DNA from: an uncultured Rhizobium sp.
GTDB lineage: Bacteria > Pseudomonadota > Alphaproteobacteria > Rhizobiales > Rhizobiaceae
Reading direction: 5' to 3'
NCBI GenBank assembly: GCA_945952045.1
Contig: CAMFHE010000013.1
Span: forward strand, 1 to 64,000
Length of the DNA stretch: 64,000 nucleotides
A model generated the notes under the pieces. It had not been told where the DNA came from. It did not search any database and was given only the letters and a program-made list of their open reading frames with translations. Both the position numbers and the translations under genes were made by a program. Shown here one piece after another: positions 56,016 to 64,000 of this stretch. Each line of letters opens with the position of its first letter. Position 1 is the first letter of the stretch.

Positions 56016-57902
56016 ATGAGCGAAACTGCGGAAAAAACCGTCGAGAATCATGTCTTCGAAGCCGATGTCGCCCGCCTGCTGCACCTGATGGTGCATTCGG
56101 TTTATTCCGACAAGGACGTCTTCCTGCGCGAGCTGATCTCGAATGCGGCCGATGCCTGCGAAAAGCTGCGCTACGAAGCGATCACCCATCCCGAACTCTT
56201 CGGCGACGATGCCCAGCCGCATATTTCGCTTGTCCTGAATGAGGAAGGCCGCCGCATCGTCATCCAGGACAACGGCATCGGCATGAGCCGCGCCGAGATG
56301 ATCGAATCGCTCGGCACCATCGCCCGCTCCGGCACCCGCGCTTTCATGGAGATGGTCGAAGCCGCCAAGGGCAAGGACGGCGCACAGCTTATCGGCCAGT
56401 TTGGCGTCGGTTTCTATTCGGCCTTCATGGTTGCCGACAAGGTTGATGTCGTCTCCCGGCGCGCCGGTTCGGGCGAGGCATGGCTCTGGTCCTCGGACGG
56501 CAAGGGCAGCTATAGCATCGCCGAGGCTTCCGCGGCCGACGCGCCGAAGCGCGGTACGCGCATCACCCTGCATCTTCTGGAAGACGCGCAGAAATATACC
56601 TCGCGCTGGAGCGTCGAGCATATCGTCAAGCAGCAATCCGGCCATGTGCCAGTGCCGATCGATCTCTACGAAAAGCCGGATGCCGAACCGAACCGCCTGA
56701 CGGACGGCACGGCCCTGTGGACGCGCCCGAAATCGGAAATTTCCAAGGAGGAATATACCGATTTCTATCGCGGTGTCGCCGGCCAGTATGACGAACCGGC
56801 GCTGACGGTGCATTTCCGCGCCGAGGGTCGACACGAATATACCGCCCTCGCCTTCGTTCCCACTTCGGCGCCGTTCGATCTCTTCGACGCCGACCGCAAG
56901 GGACGGATGAAGCTCTACGTCAAGCGTGTATTCATCACCGACGACGCCGAGCTTCTGCCGCGCTATCTGCGTTTCGTGCGTGGCCTCGTCGATACGTCCG
57001 ACCTGCCGCTCAACGTTTCGCGCGAGATGATCCAGGAAAGCCCTCTGCTCGCCGCCATCCGCAAGGGCGTGACCAACCGTGTACTGACCGGCATCGAGAA
57101 ACTGTCCGAAAACGAGCCGGAAAGCTTCGCAAAGCTCTGGGAGATCTTCGGCAGCGTCATCAAGGAAGGCATCTACGAGGATTTCGAGCGCCGAGAGCAG
57201 CTGATCAAGCTTTCCCGTTTCCGCACGACTGCGGCGGAAGAGCCGGTACGCTCGCTGGCCGACTACGTCAAGGACATGAAGGACGGGCAGAAGGCGATCT
57301 ATTATCTCGCCGGCAGTTCGCTCGCCCAGCTCAAGGCTTCTCCGCAGCTAGAAGGTTTTCGCGCGCGCGGCATCGAAGTGCTGCTGCTGACCGATCCGGT
57401 CGACAGTTTCTGGGTGACGACCGCGCCGGATTTCGACGGCAAGCCTTTCCGTTCGATCACGCAAGGCAATGCCGATCTGGCCGAGATCAAGCCGCTCGAC
57501 GGCAAGGACGACAAACCAAAGGCAAATACGGATGTCGACGGCTTTATCGCTTTTGCGAGGACGACGCTTGGTGATGCGGTCTCGGATGTGCGCGCCTCGG
57601 ACCGTTTGACCGAAAGTCCGGTCTGCCTGGTTGCCACCGAACAGGGGCCGGATCGGCAGCTTGAAAAGATCCTGCAAGGCGCCGGTCGCATGGACCAGGC
57701 GGCCAAACCGGTGTTGGAAGTCAATCCCGGCCATGCGCTGATCGCGGCGATTGCCGCAGCGCCCGCAGGCGACGAGTTCCGCACTGATGCCGTGCAATTG
57801 CTGCTCGACCAGGCCCGGGTGCTCGATGGCGACAAGCCGGCAGACCCCCGCGCCTTCGCCGAACGCCTCGCCCGCGTCTTCGAACGGGCGCTGAAGTCCT
57901 GA
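56016..57902 (+). CDS. htpG: Molecular chaperone HtpG (Hsp90)
   Basis: The 628-residue Hsp90 has the ATPase motif ELISNAADACEKLR, DNGIGMSRAEMIESLGTIARSGTRAF and QFGVGFYSAFMVADKV at the N-terminus, then the middle domain with YVKRVFITDDAELLPRYLRFVRGLVDTSDLPLNVSREMIQ. The ATG at 56016 follows AAGGAG. It folds client proteins under heat and other stresses. A strong terminator follows. Confidence 0.97.
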   Translation: MSETAEKTVENHVFEADVARLLHLMVHSVYSDKDVFLRELISNAADACEKLRYEAITHPELFGDDAQPHISLVLNEEGRRIVIQDNGIGMSRAEMIESLGTIARSGTRAFMEMVEAAKGKDGAQLIGQFGVGFYSAFMVADKVDVVSRRAGSGEAWLWSSDGKGSYSIAEASAADAPKRGTRITLHLLEDAQKYTSRWSVEHIVKQQSGHVPVPIDLYEKPDAEPNRLTDGTALWTRPKSEISKEEYTDFYRGVAGQYDEPALTVHFRAEGRHEYTALAFVPTSAPFDLFDADRKGRMKLYVKRVFITDDAELLPRYLRFVRGLVDTSDLPLNVSREMIQESPLLAAIRKGVTNRVLTGIEKLSENEPESFAKLWEIFGSVIKEGIYEDFERREQLIKLSRFRTTAAEEPVRSLADYVKDMKDGQKAIYYLAGSSLAQLKASPQLEGFRARGIEVLLLTDPVDSFWVTTAPDFDGKPFRSITQGNADLAEIKPLDGKDDKPKANTDVDGFIAFARTTLGDAVSDVRASDRLTESPVCLVATEQGPDRQLEKILQGAGRMDQAAKPVLEVNPGHALIAAIAAAPAGDEFRTDAVQLLLDQARVLDGDKPADPRAFAERLARVFERALKS

Positions 57903-57937
57903 TCGAGGCAGATCGAGCTGTTTCGACACAATAAGAC

Positions 57938-57970
57938 GACGGCCGGGTTTCCACCCGGCCGTCCTGCCTT
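57938..57970 (+). terminator. Rho-independent terminator after htpG
   Basis: A perfect 10-pair stem (57938-57947 with 57954-57963) with a six-base loop is followed by CTGCCTTTT. It lies between htpG and a convergent small gene. Confidence 0.85.
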
Positions 57971-57995
57971 TTCCAGATATGAGATTGCTGATCGT

Positions 57996-58226
57996 CTACA
58001 AGACGAATTCTGATGACAGCGACTTGTGGCGGTTGAGCTGGTCGATCAGGGCCGGAACGGTGCGGTGCCCCTCGCGGAACATGTTCACGAGCGCGGTGGC
58101 GGCAAGTTCGGCGACGACGCTGCCCAATTCTACGCGCTTCTCCTCGCACCATATTTCCAGGGCATCCCTCAGGATGGCCAGATCGCGCGGAGTGAAGGAC
58201 GTATGCAAAAACTGGTTGGTACGCAT
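57996..58226 (-). CDS. Small hypothetical protein
   Basis: The 76-residue protein (MRTNQFLHTSFTPRDLAILRD at the start, then IWCEEKRVELGSVVAELAATALVNMFREGH) is soluble and helical. The ATG at 58226 has GTGGA upstream; a start at 58274 is open but weak. I do not recognise it beyond resemblance to small conserved rhizobial proteins. Confidence 0.65.
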   Translation of the reverse strand: MRTNQFLHTSFTPRDLAILRDALEIWCEEKRVELGSVVAELAATALVNMFREGHRTVPALIDQLNRHKSLSSEFVL

Positions 58227-58554
58227 GATTTCCACTATCAATGATATTGAAGCGTCAGGGCGCGTCGACCTCAAAAAGGTAAGCGCGACTTAACTTTTCA
58301 TTCACTACGCATGCCATTGTTCCAAAAACGATTTTTCAGTCTCGGAAGGCTATGCGAAGATGCAGATAGGGAGCTGATGCAAAGCTTCAAGATGGGCAAA
58401 CGCGATTGTGAACCACCGTCATCGAAAGCTTCTTTTGCAATTCGAGCGATTTTTGTTTGACCCATGCATATTCTGACGCGATATCGCCCTAAATTGGGTT
58501 CAGGCCGCCGCCATCGGCCGCATCAAGACGCGCCAACGAGTCGAAAGTAGACAG
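58227..58554. other. 328-base intergenic region before mprF
   Basis: No gene is convincing. It should hold divergent promoters for the small gene at 58226 and mprF at 58555. The middle is AT-rich (about 58290-58340 and 58430-58460). I found no clear EcfG element here on either strand. Confidence 0.5.
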
Positions 58555-61170
58555 ATGTCAGTGATCGATGACAACGAACAGGACATGATCGTGTCCATGC
58601 CGCAACCGGCCGAGCCGCGCTTTCCTTTCCTGCGCCGTTTCCGGAGATTTTTAGTGGCGGCAGGCATTGTCGCGGTCTTCGCGCTGGTTGGCATCGCCAT
58701 CTATCACCTGACGTCGGAAGTCAAATATGACGACGTGATCGCCGCGCTGCGGGCAACGCCCTGGTCAGACATCGCCCTGGCGCTGGTCTTCACCGCGCTG
58801 AGCTTCCTCTGCCTGATCTGCTACGATCTCAATGCCTTCCGTTATCTGGGCCGCAAGGCGCCCTTCGCCCATGTGGCGCTGACGGCGTTCAGCGCCTATG
58901 CGGTCGGGAATACGGCGGGCTTCGGCGCGCTGAGCGGGGGAGCGATCCGCTACCGCGCCTATTCGCGCCTCGACGTGCCGCCAGACGATATCACCCGCAT
59001 CGTCGCCTTCGTCACGCTGGCCTTCGGGCTTGGGCTTTCGGCGGTCTCCTCGCTTGCCGGCCTTCTGGTCGCGAATGACGTCGCGCCGCTTCTCGGCATG
59101 GCGCCGTGGCTGTTGCAGCTGCTGTCGCTCATCATCCTTGTCGCTCTTGGAAGTCTGGTGTTCTATAGCCGCGGCGGGCGCGAATTGCATATCGGCGGAA
59201 GCGCGCTGACGCTGCCGGATGCCGGCACCTGCCTGCGCCAGTTCGTCATCACGCTGGCCGATATCGCCGCCTCTGCGACGGTGCTTTATGTGCTGCTGCC
59301 GGATTCGCATCTGAGCTGGCCGGCTTTCCTCGCCATTTACGCCATCGCTGTCGGATTCGGCGTGCTCAGCCATGTGCCGGCCGGCCTCGGTGTCTTCGAA
59401 ACGGTGATCATCGCATCGCTCGGCAGCTCCGCCGATGTCGAGGCCGTTCTCGGCTCGCTGGTGCTTTACCGCGTCATCTACCATGTCCTGCCGCTGATAC
59501 TCGCTATCGCCATCGTGCTGACGACGGAGGTGCGGCAGCTGACGCATCATCCGGCCGCCTCCAGCATCAGGCGACTCGGCGGGCGCGTTTCGCCGCTGCT
59601 GCTGGCGACGCTGTCGGTGATCTGCGGCGTGATGTTGATCTTTTCGAGCGTGACGCCGACGCCGGACGACAATCTTGCTTTCCTGTCCATGTACCTGCCG
59701 CTTCCGATCGTCGAAGGCGCGCATTTCCTCTCCAGCCTGCTTGGCCTGACGCTGGTGATCGCCGCCCGCGGCATTGGCCAACGGCTGGATGGCGCATGGT
59801 GGGTGGTCTTCGGCGCTTCGCTGGTTGCGCTTGCCTTTGCGCTGCTGAAGGCCGTCGCGCTGTTCGAGGCAGCCTTGCTGCTGTTCCTTGCCGCCAGCCT
59901 GTTTCTGACGCGGCGGCTGTTCCGCCGCCCGGCATCGCTGTTCCAGCAGGCGCTGACGCCTCCCTGGCTGATGGCAATGGGCATCGTCATCATCGGCGCG
60001 GTCTGCGTGCTGCTGTTCGTCTATCGCGATGTCGAATACAGCCGTGACCTCTGGTGGCAGTTCGAGTTCACCGGCGAAGCGCCGCGCGGTTTGCGCGCCG
60101 TTCTCGGCATCGTCATCATGTCCTCGGCGGTGGCGATCTTCGGCCTGCTGCGTCCCGCGCGCCAATGGGTGCATCCAGCGACGGCGGACGAATTGAGCCG
60201 TGCTTCGGCAATCGTCGACAAGCAGGATGTCGCCGACGCCAATCTCGTGCGCATGGGCGACAAGTCGCTGCTGTTTTCGGAAAAGGGCGATGCCTTCATC
60301 ATGTTCGGCGTCCAGGGCCGCTCGTGGATCTGCCTGTTCGATCCGGTCGGCAATCCGAAAGCCTATACCGACCTCGTCTGGCGCTTCGTGGAATCGGCGC
60401 GCGCCGCCGGCTGCCGCGCCGTCTTCTATCAGGTCTCACCTGCTCTTTTGTCCCACTGCGCCGATGCGGGCCTGAGGGCCTTCAAACTTGGCGAGCTCGC
60501 CATCGTGCATCTTAAGAATTTCGAGATGAAAGGCGGCAAATGGGCAAACCTGCGCCAGACCGCCAGCAAGGCGGTGCGCGATGGCCTGGATTTCGAGATC
60601 ATCGAAACCGCCGATGTGCCGCAGGTCTATGACGAGTTGAAAGCGGTTTCCGATGCATGGCTCGGGCATCACAACACCCGCGAAAAGGGCTTTTCGCTCG
60701 GCGCTTTCGATCGCGATTACGTGTTGTCGCAACCGGTTGCCGTTCTGCGGCAGGAGGGCCGGATCGTCGCTTTCGCCAACCTCCTGGTCTCCGACATGTT
60801 GAAAGAAGGCTCGATCGACCTGATGCGCTTCTCGCCTGAGGCACCGAAGGGATCGATGGATTTCCTGTTCGTGCGCATTATCGAGCATCTGCGCGACAAG
60901 GGCTTCCAGACCTTCAATCTCGGCATGGCGCCGCTGTCGGGCATGTCGAAGCGCTCCGTCTCACCGGTCTGGGACCGCGTCGGCGGAGCGCTGTTCGAGC
61001 ATGGCGAGCGCTTCTATAATTTCAAGGGTTTGCGTGCCTTCAAGGCGAAGTTCCACCCGGAATGGGCGCCGCGCTATCTCGCGGTATCGGGTGGTCTCAA
61101 CCCGGTGCTGGCGCTGATGGACAGCGCCCTGCTGATCGGCGGGGGCGTGCGCGGCGTCGTCGGGAAGTAA
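58555..61170 (+). CDS. mprF: Bifunctional lysylphosphatidylglycerol synthase/flippase
   Basis: The 871-residue protein has an N-terminal multi-helix flippase domain (about 35-340), further membrane helices to about 540, and a cytosolic C-terminal synthase domain (about 545-860) with DKSLLFSEKGDAFIMFGVQGRSWICLFDPVG and RFSPEAPKGSMDFLFVRIIEHL. It transfers lysine from Lys-tRNA to phosphatidylglycerol, giving the membrane a less negative charge and resistance to cationic peptides. The rhizobial acid-inducible homologue is LpiA, usually followed by acvB. No acvB follows here. Confidence 0.93.
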   Translation: MSVIDDNEQDMIVSMPQPAEPRFPFLRRFRRFLVAAGIVAVFALVGIAIYHLTSEVKYDDVIAALRATPWSDIALALVFTALSFLCLICYDLNAFRYLGRKAPFAHVALTAFSAYAVGNTAGFGALSGGAIRYRAYSRLDVPPDDITRIVAFVTLAFGLGLSAVSSLAGLLVANDVAPLLGMAPWLLQLLSLIILVALGSLVFYSRGGRELHIGGSALTLPDAGTCLRQFVITLADIAASATVLYVLLPDSHLSWPAFLAIYAIAVGFGVLSHVPAGLGVFETVIIASLGSSADVEAVLGSLVLYRVIYHVLPLILAIAIVLTTEVRQLTHHPAASSIRRLGGRVSPLLLATLSVICGVMLIFSSVTPTPDDNLAFLSMYLPLPIVEGAHFLSSLLGLTLVIAARGIGQRLDGAWWVVFGASLVALAFALLKAVALFEAALLLFLAASLFLTRRLFRRPASLFQQALTPPWLMAMGIVIIGAVCVLLFVYRDVEYSRDLWWQFEFTGEAPRGLRAVLGIVIMSSAVAIFGLLRPARQWVHPATADELSRASAIVDKQDVADANLVRMGDKSLLFSEKGDAFIMFGVQGRSWICLFDPVGNPKAYTDLVWRFVESARAAGCRAVFYQVSPALLSHCADAGLRAFKLGELAIVHLKNFEMKGGKWANLRQTASKAVRDGLDFEIIETADVPQVYDELKAVSDAWLGHHNTREKGFSLGAFDRDYVLSQPVAVLRQEGRIVAFANLLVSDMLKEGSIDLMRFSPEAPKGSMDFLFVRIIEHLRDKGFQTFNLGMAPLSGMSKRSVSPVWDRVGGALFEHGERFYNFKGLRAFKAKFHPEWAPRYLAVSGGLNPVLALMDSALLIGGGVRGVVGK

Positions 61171-61200
61171 GCACTTCCTGCTGGACGCCGCGCCGCGTTT

Positions 61201-62736
61201 TCAGGTTTCCAGAACCGGCAGGATCGCCGCATCGACCGAGGCGGCGAGTGCGCCGCTGGCAATGAGATCGGCGGCGGCCTTCAGATCGTCGGCCATGTAA
61301 CGGTCGTCATCGAGGCCGGCGACCTTCGTGCGGATGGCGGCCAGCGCCTTCTGCAGTTCCGGGCTCGTCGTCAGCGGACCGCGCAATTCCACGCCCTGCG
61401 CTGCGGCCAGAGCTTCGATGCCGAGAATGGCGAAGAGGTTGTCAGTCATTCCGAGCAAGCGGCGGGCGCCATGGCAGGCCATGGAAACATGGTCTTCCTG
61501 ATTGGCCGATGTCGGCGTGGAGTCGACCGAGGCCGGGTGCGACATCTGCTTGTTTTCCGACATCAGCGCTGCCGAGGTGACTTCGGCGATCATCAGACCG
61601 GAATTGAGGCCCGGCTTCTTGGACAGGAAGGCCGGCAGGCCATGCGACAGGGCGGGATCGACCAGAAGCGCGATGCGGCGCTGGGCGATGGCGCCGATTT
61701 CGCAGATGGCGAGCGCCGTCTGGTCGGCGGCAAAGGCCACCGGTTCGGCGTGGAAGTTGCCGCCCGAAACGACTTCGTCATCCGAGAGCACAAGCGGATT
61801 GTCGGTGACGGCATTGGCTTCTATTTCCAACGTGCGGGCGACCGAGCGCAAGAGATCGAGGCAGGCGCCATCGACCTGTGGCTGGCAGCGGATGCAATAG
61901 GGATCCTGCACGCGCTCGTCGCCGTGAATATGGCTGTTGCGAATTTCCGAGCCTTCGAGCAGGCGGCGCAGCGCCGCACCCGCATCGATCTGGCCCTTGT
62001 GACCGCGCAACGAATGGATATCGGGATGGAACGGCGCGGACGAGCCCATGGCGGCATCGGTCGACAGCGCGCCGGTGACGAGTGCGGATTGCGCGGCGCG
62101 GTGGGCGCGGAAGAGGCCGGCCAAAGCCAGGGCGGTCGAGGCCTGCGTGCCGTTGATCAGCGCCAGACCTTCCTTGGCGGCAAGACGGATCGGCGTCAGG
62201 CCGGCGCGCGCCAGCGCTTCGGCACCCGCAAGGCGCTCGCCGGCGAGGAAGGCTTCGCCCTCGCCCATCATTACGGCCGTCATGTGCGCCAGCGGCGCGA
62301 GGTCGCCGGAAGCGCCGACCGAACCTTTTTCCGGGATAACCGGCGTAACACCGGCTTCCAGCATGCCTTCGATCAACCGCACCAGTTCCAGGCGCACGCC
62401 CGAAGCGCCACGGCCGAGCGAAATCAGTTTCAGCGCCATGATCAGGCGAACGATTTCGACCGGCAGCGCCGCGCCGACGCCGCAGCAATGCGACAGGATC
62501 AGATTGCGTTGCAGCGTCGCGACATCGGCCGCATCGATGCGGATCGAGGCGAGCTTACCGAAGCCCGTATTGATGCCGTAGACCGGAGCGTTGCCGGCGG
62601 CAATCGCCGCAATTCGCGCCGCCGCCTTTTCGATGGCAGCATCGCAGCCACGGTCGAGGCGCACGTTTTCGCCGTTCCAGTAGACGCGGGCGAGATCGGC
62701 AAGCGGAACCTTGCCCGGGTGCAATGTGATGGTCAT
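61201..62736 (-). CDS. hutH: Histidine ammonia-lyase
   Basis: The 511-residue enzyme deaminates histidine to urocanate. The self-made MIO cofactor comes from A142-S143-G144 in [14 protein letters not shown], and the [22 protein letters not shown] and [15 protein letters not shown] blocks are as in the family. The ATG at 62736 follows AAGGA. It is convergent with mprF. No hutU, hutI, hutG or hutC is visible in the window, so the rest of the pathway must be elsewhere. Confidence 0.95.
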   Translation of the reverse strand: MTITLHPGKVPLADLARVYWNGENVRLDRGCDAAIEKAAARIAAIAAGNAPVYGINTGFGKLASIRIDAADVATLQRNLILSHCCGVGAALPVEIVRLIMALKLISLGRGASGVRLELVRLIEGMLEAGVTPVIPEKGSVGASGDLAPLAHMTAVMMGEGEAFLAGERLAGAEALARAGLTPIRLAAKEGLALINGTQASTALALAGLFRAHRAAQSALVTGALSTDAAMGSSAPFHPDIHSLRGHKGQIDAGAALRRLLEGSEIRNSHIHGDERVQDPYCIRCQPQVDGACLDLLRSVARTLEIEANAVTDNPLVLSDDEVVSGGNFHAEPVAFAADQTALAICEIGAIAQRRIALLVDPALSHGLPAFLSKKPGLNSGLMIAEVTSAALMSENKQMSHPASVDSTPTSANQEDHVSMACHGARRLLGMTDNLFAILGIEALAAAQGVELRGPLTTSPELQKALAAIRTKVAGLDDDRYMADDLKAAADLIASGALAASVDAAILPVLET

Positions 62737-62858
62737 GGCCACAATCCTTTTCAAGCGTTGGGGAAGCCTGACACGCTCTCCACGGCGCGCGCTCCCGATA
62801 TTGGCAGAGGTTTTTTCGTGCGCGCCATCGTCTTCGGTTCCGCGCCCTCGCCATAATA

Positions 62859-62868
62859 AGTATATACA
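62859..62868. promoter_or_regulatory. HutC-like operator candidate
   Basis: AGTATATACA matches the TGTATATACA type HutC box at nine of ten positions and contains the palindrome GTATATAC. It lies about 123 bases upstream of hutH in an AT-rich stretch. Short sites of this kind can occur by chance. Confidence 0.35.
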
Positions 62869-62932
62869 TAATAATTCGAAGACAAGCGAAATCTGCGATG
62901 CCGACGCGGGATGCGCCCGGCAGTCAGGATTG

Positions 62933-63847
62933 TCACATCAGGACGTGCTGAACAGGCTCGATCTGTGGCGGGAGGTCTGTCTCGCCCATGGCCTCGAGCA
63001 GGCCGATCTCGACGATGCGCGCCATCGCCGTCAGCCGCAGGGCATGATCGGTGTCGTCGAAGGGATTTTCCAGCTCGACGCCAAGCGCATCCAGCCCGAA
63101 AAAGGCATAGGCGACCAGCGCAGAGCAGAACGGCGTCATCCAGCCAAGCGTATCGACGAAACCCAGGGGAAACAGAAAGCAGAACAGATAGGCGGTGCGA
63201 TGCAAAAGCAGCGTATAGGCATAGGGCAGAGGCGTATTGCGAATTCGCTCGCAGGCCGCCTGCACGCCGCCGAGCTGATCGATCGAGCGCTCCAGCGTCT
63301 GGTAGAGAATATCGCTGATGCGCCCCTCGCCGCGCAGCCGCGCCAGACGTTCAGCAGATGCGCGCAGAGCGGCGTCCGGGCTCCCTATTCCAAGTAGGTC
63401 AGGATCGAAGGCCGGACGAGAGGGTTTCGCGGGATTTTGCGGCCGCAGATGCGCAACGAGCAAATGAGCGAAGAGCCCGATGTCGCCGAGCAGGGCATGA
63501 CGCTCGCCCCTGCCCTCGGCATCATCTGGGCCACGCTGCAGAACGATGCTTTGCCGCCCAAGCGCGCGGCTGACGGCGATCAGTTCGCCCCATTGCTTGC
63601 GCGCCTCCCACCAGCGATCGTAGCAGGCATTGTTGCGGAAGCCGAGGAAGATCGAAAGCGCGATGCCGATCAGCGCGAACGGCAGGCCGGTCACCGATGG
63701 CACATAGGCCGGCTCCCAGCGATGCAGGACGACGACGATGAGACCGACAAGCGCCGTCAGGGTCAGTTGCGGCAGGATTTTCGGCACGACCGAACCGCGC
63801 AGCACATAGGCAAGCTGCAACAGCGTCGGCGACTGGCGAACGATCAT
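62933..63847 (-). CDS. Bestrophin-like (UPF0187) membrane protein
   Basis: The 304-residue protein has hydrophobic segments near residues 30-75 and 215-255 and the family blocks [30 protein letters not shown] and [24 protein letters not shown]. Bacterial bestrophins form pentameric ion channels; whether this one carries chloride or sodium is unknown. It starts 48 bases before the end of the partial Lrp-type gene on the same strand. Confidence 0.85.
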   Translation of the reverse strand: MIVRQSPTLLQLAYVLRGSVVPKILPQLTLTALVGLIVVVLHRWEPAYVPSVTGLPFALIGIALSIFLGFRNNACYDRWWEARKQWGELIAVSRALGRQSIVLQRGPDDAEGRGERHALLGDIGLFAHLLVAHLRPQNPAKPSRPAFDPDLLGIGSPDAALRASAERLARLRGEGRISDILYQTLERSIDQLGGVQAACERIRNTPLPYAYTLLLHRTAYLFCFLFPLGFVDTLGWMTPFCSALVAYAFFGLDALGVELENPFDDTDHALRLTAMARIVEIGLLEAMGETDLPPQIEPVQHVLM

Positions 63848-63894
63848 CGGTTATGGTCTCCGCAAAATGCGTAAGGTCGAAGTAGAGACGACGC

Positions 63895-64000
63895 TCATAG
63901 TCGCGCCCGCGTGCTGCGCGGCGTTGCCAGCAGAAGATTGGTTTCGCTGGAGGTGATGCCCGGCACCAGCCGGATGCGGCGCAGCACATGGTCCAGATCG
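63895..64000 (-). CDS. Lrp/AsnC family regulator, C-terminal end only (runs off the window)
   Basis: The last 34 codons before the stop read DLDHVLRRIRLVPGITSSE then TNLLLATPRSTRARL. This is the typical end of an Lrp/AsnC-type regulator's RAM domain. The rest lies beyond base 64000. It is on the strand of the bestrophin-like and hutH genes. Confidence 0.8.
   Translation of the reverse strand, partial: DLDHVLRRIRLVPGITSSETNLLLATPRSTRARL

Noticed and set aside
58765-60174. Open frame of about 469 codons on the minus strand, rich in histidine, arginine and glutamine
   Set aside because: Its composition comes from the reverse of membrane-helix codons of mprF and it has no domain.

Overview
The window looks like chromosomal DNA of a Rhizobiaceae-type alphaproteobacterium (Rhizobium/Agrobacterium/Ensifer relatives). 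The grounds are high-GC coding, an EcfG-type stress promoter, an Aap-like transporter, an EryH/EryI-like isomerase pair, a carboxyspermidine-type polyamine operon, repABC-family partition genes and housekeeping genes (gpmA, dapB, glk, mgsA, pncB, htpG). No rRNA, tRNA, CRISPR array or insertion sequence was seen. Coordinates are exact where a start codon and ribosome binding site could be read. Functions are by motif and remembered family sequence, with no database search.

Layout. (1) 1-7000: an Lrp-type regulator divergent from a lysine 6-dehydrogenase, then a polar amino acid ABC importer (binding protein and two permeases, no ATPase) coupled to an amidohydrolase. (2) 7019-7989: a three-gene stress unit behind a perfect GGAAC-N16-CGTT promoter. 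(3) 7996-11908: an aldehyde dehydrogenase, a soluble double-PAS chemoreceptor and Rnk. (4) 12211-25968: an accessory catabolic island. (5) 26095-28780: a structured leader with a 58-residue leader ORF in front of carboxynorspermidine decarboxylase and dehydrogenase. (6) 28835-33409: a flavoprotein, rpsU and a RepA-RepB pair with no repC. (7) 33607-38868: a sugar-phosphate locus with two class II aldolases, an FGGY kinase, a HAD protein, and EryH-like and EryI-like isomerases. (8) 38989-58226: mostly core genes, including gpmA, dapB, an MsbA-like exporter, glk, mgsA, mepA, the yejABEF peptide importer, ghrA, pncB, an Rrf2 regulator, a tyrosine recombinase and htpG. (9) 58555-64000: mprF, hutH, a bestrophin-like protein and the end of another Lrp-type gene.

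The most interesting region is the island at 12211-25968. It has two LysR-controlled units. The first encodes an FAD aromatic monooxygenase, a cofactor-free 2,4-dioxygenase of the HOD/QDO/AqdC family, and an arylformamidase-type hydrolase. The second encodes a divergent DapA-fold enzyme, a 3-hydroxyanthranilate 3,4-dioxygenase with every known metal and substrate residue, a complete Liv-type ABC importer, and an aspartate dehydrogenase-like protein. A second, closely similar binding protein lies just outside. Read in order, this suggests import of an 8-hydroxylated 4-quinolone such as 4,8-dihydroxyquinoline or a xanthurenate derivative, 3-hydroxylation, CO-releasing ring cleavage, deformylation to 3-hydroxyanthranilate, and cleavage of the second ring. 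The usual ACMS decarboxylase and aminomuconate enzymes are absent, so the DapA-fold protein and the aspartate dehydrogenase-like protein may form a new lower pathway. That is an inference from gene content and chemistry, not a demonstrated function.
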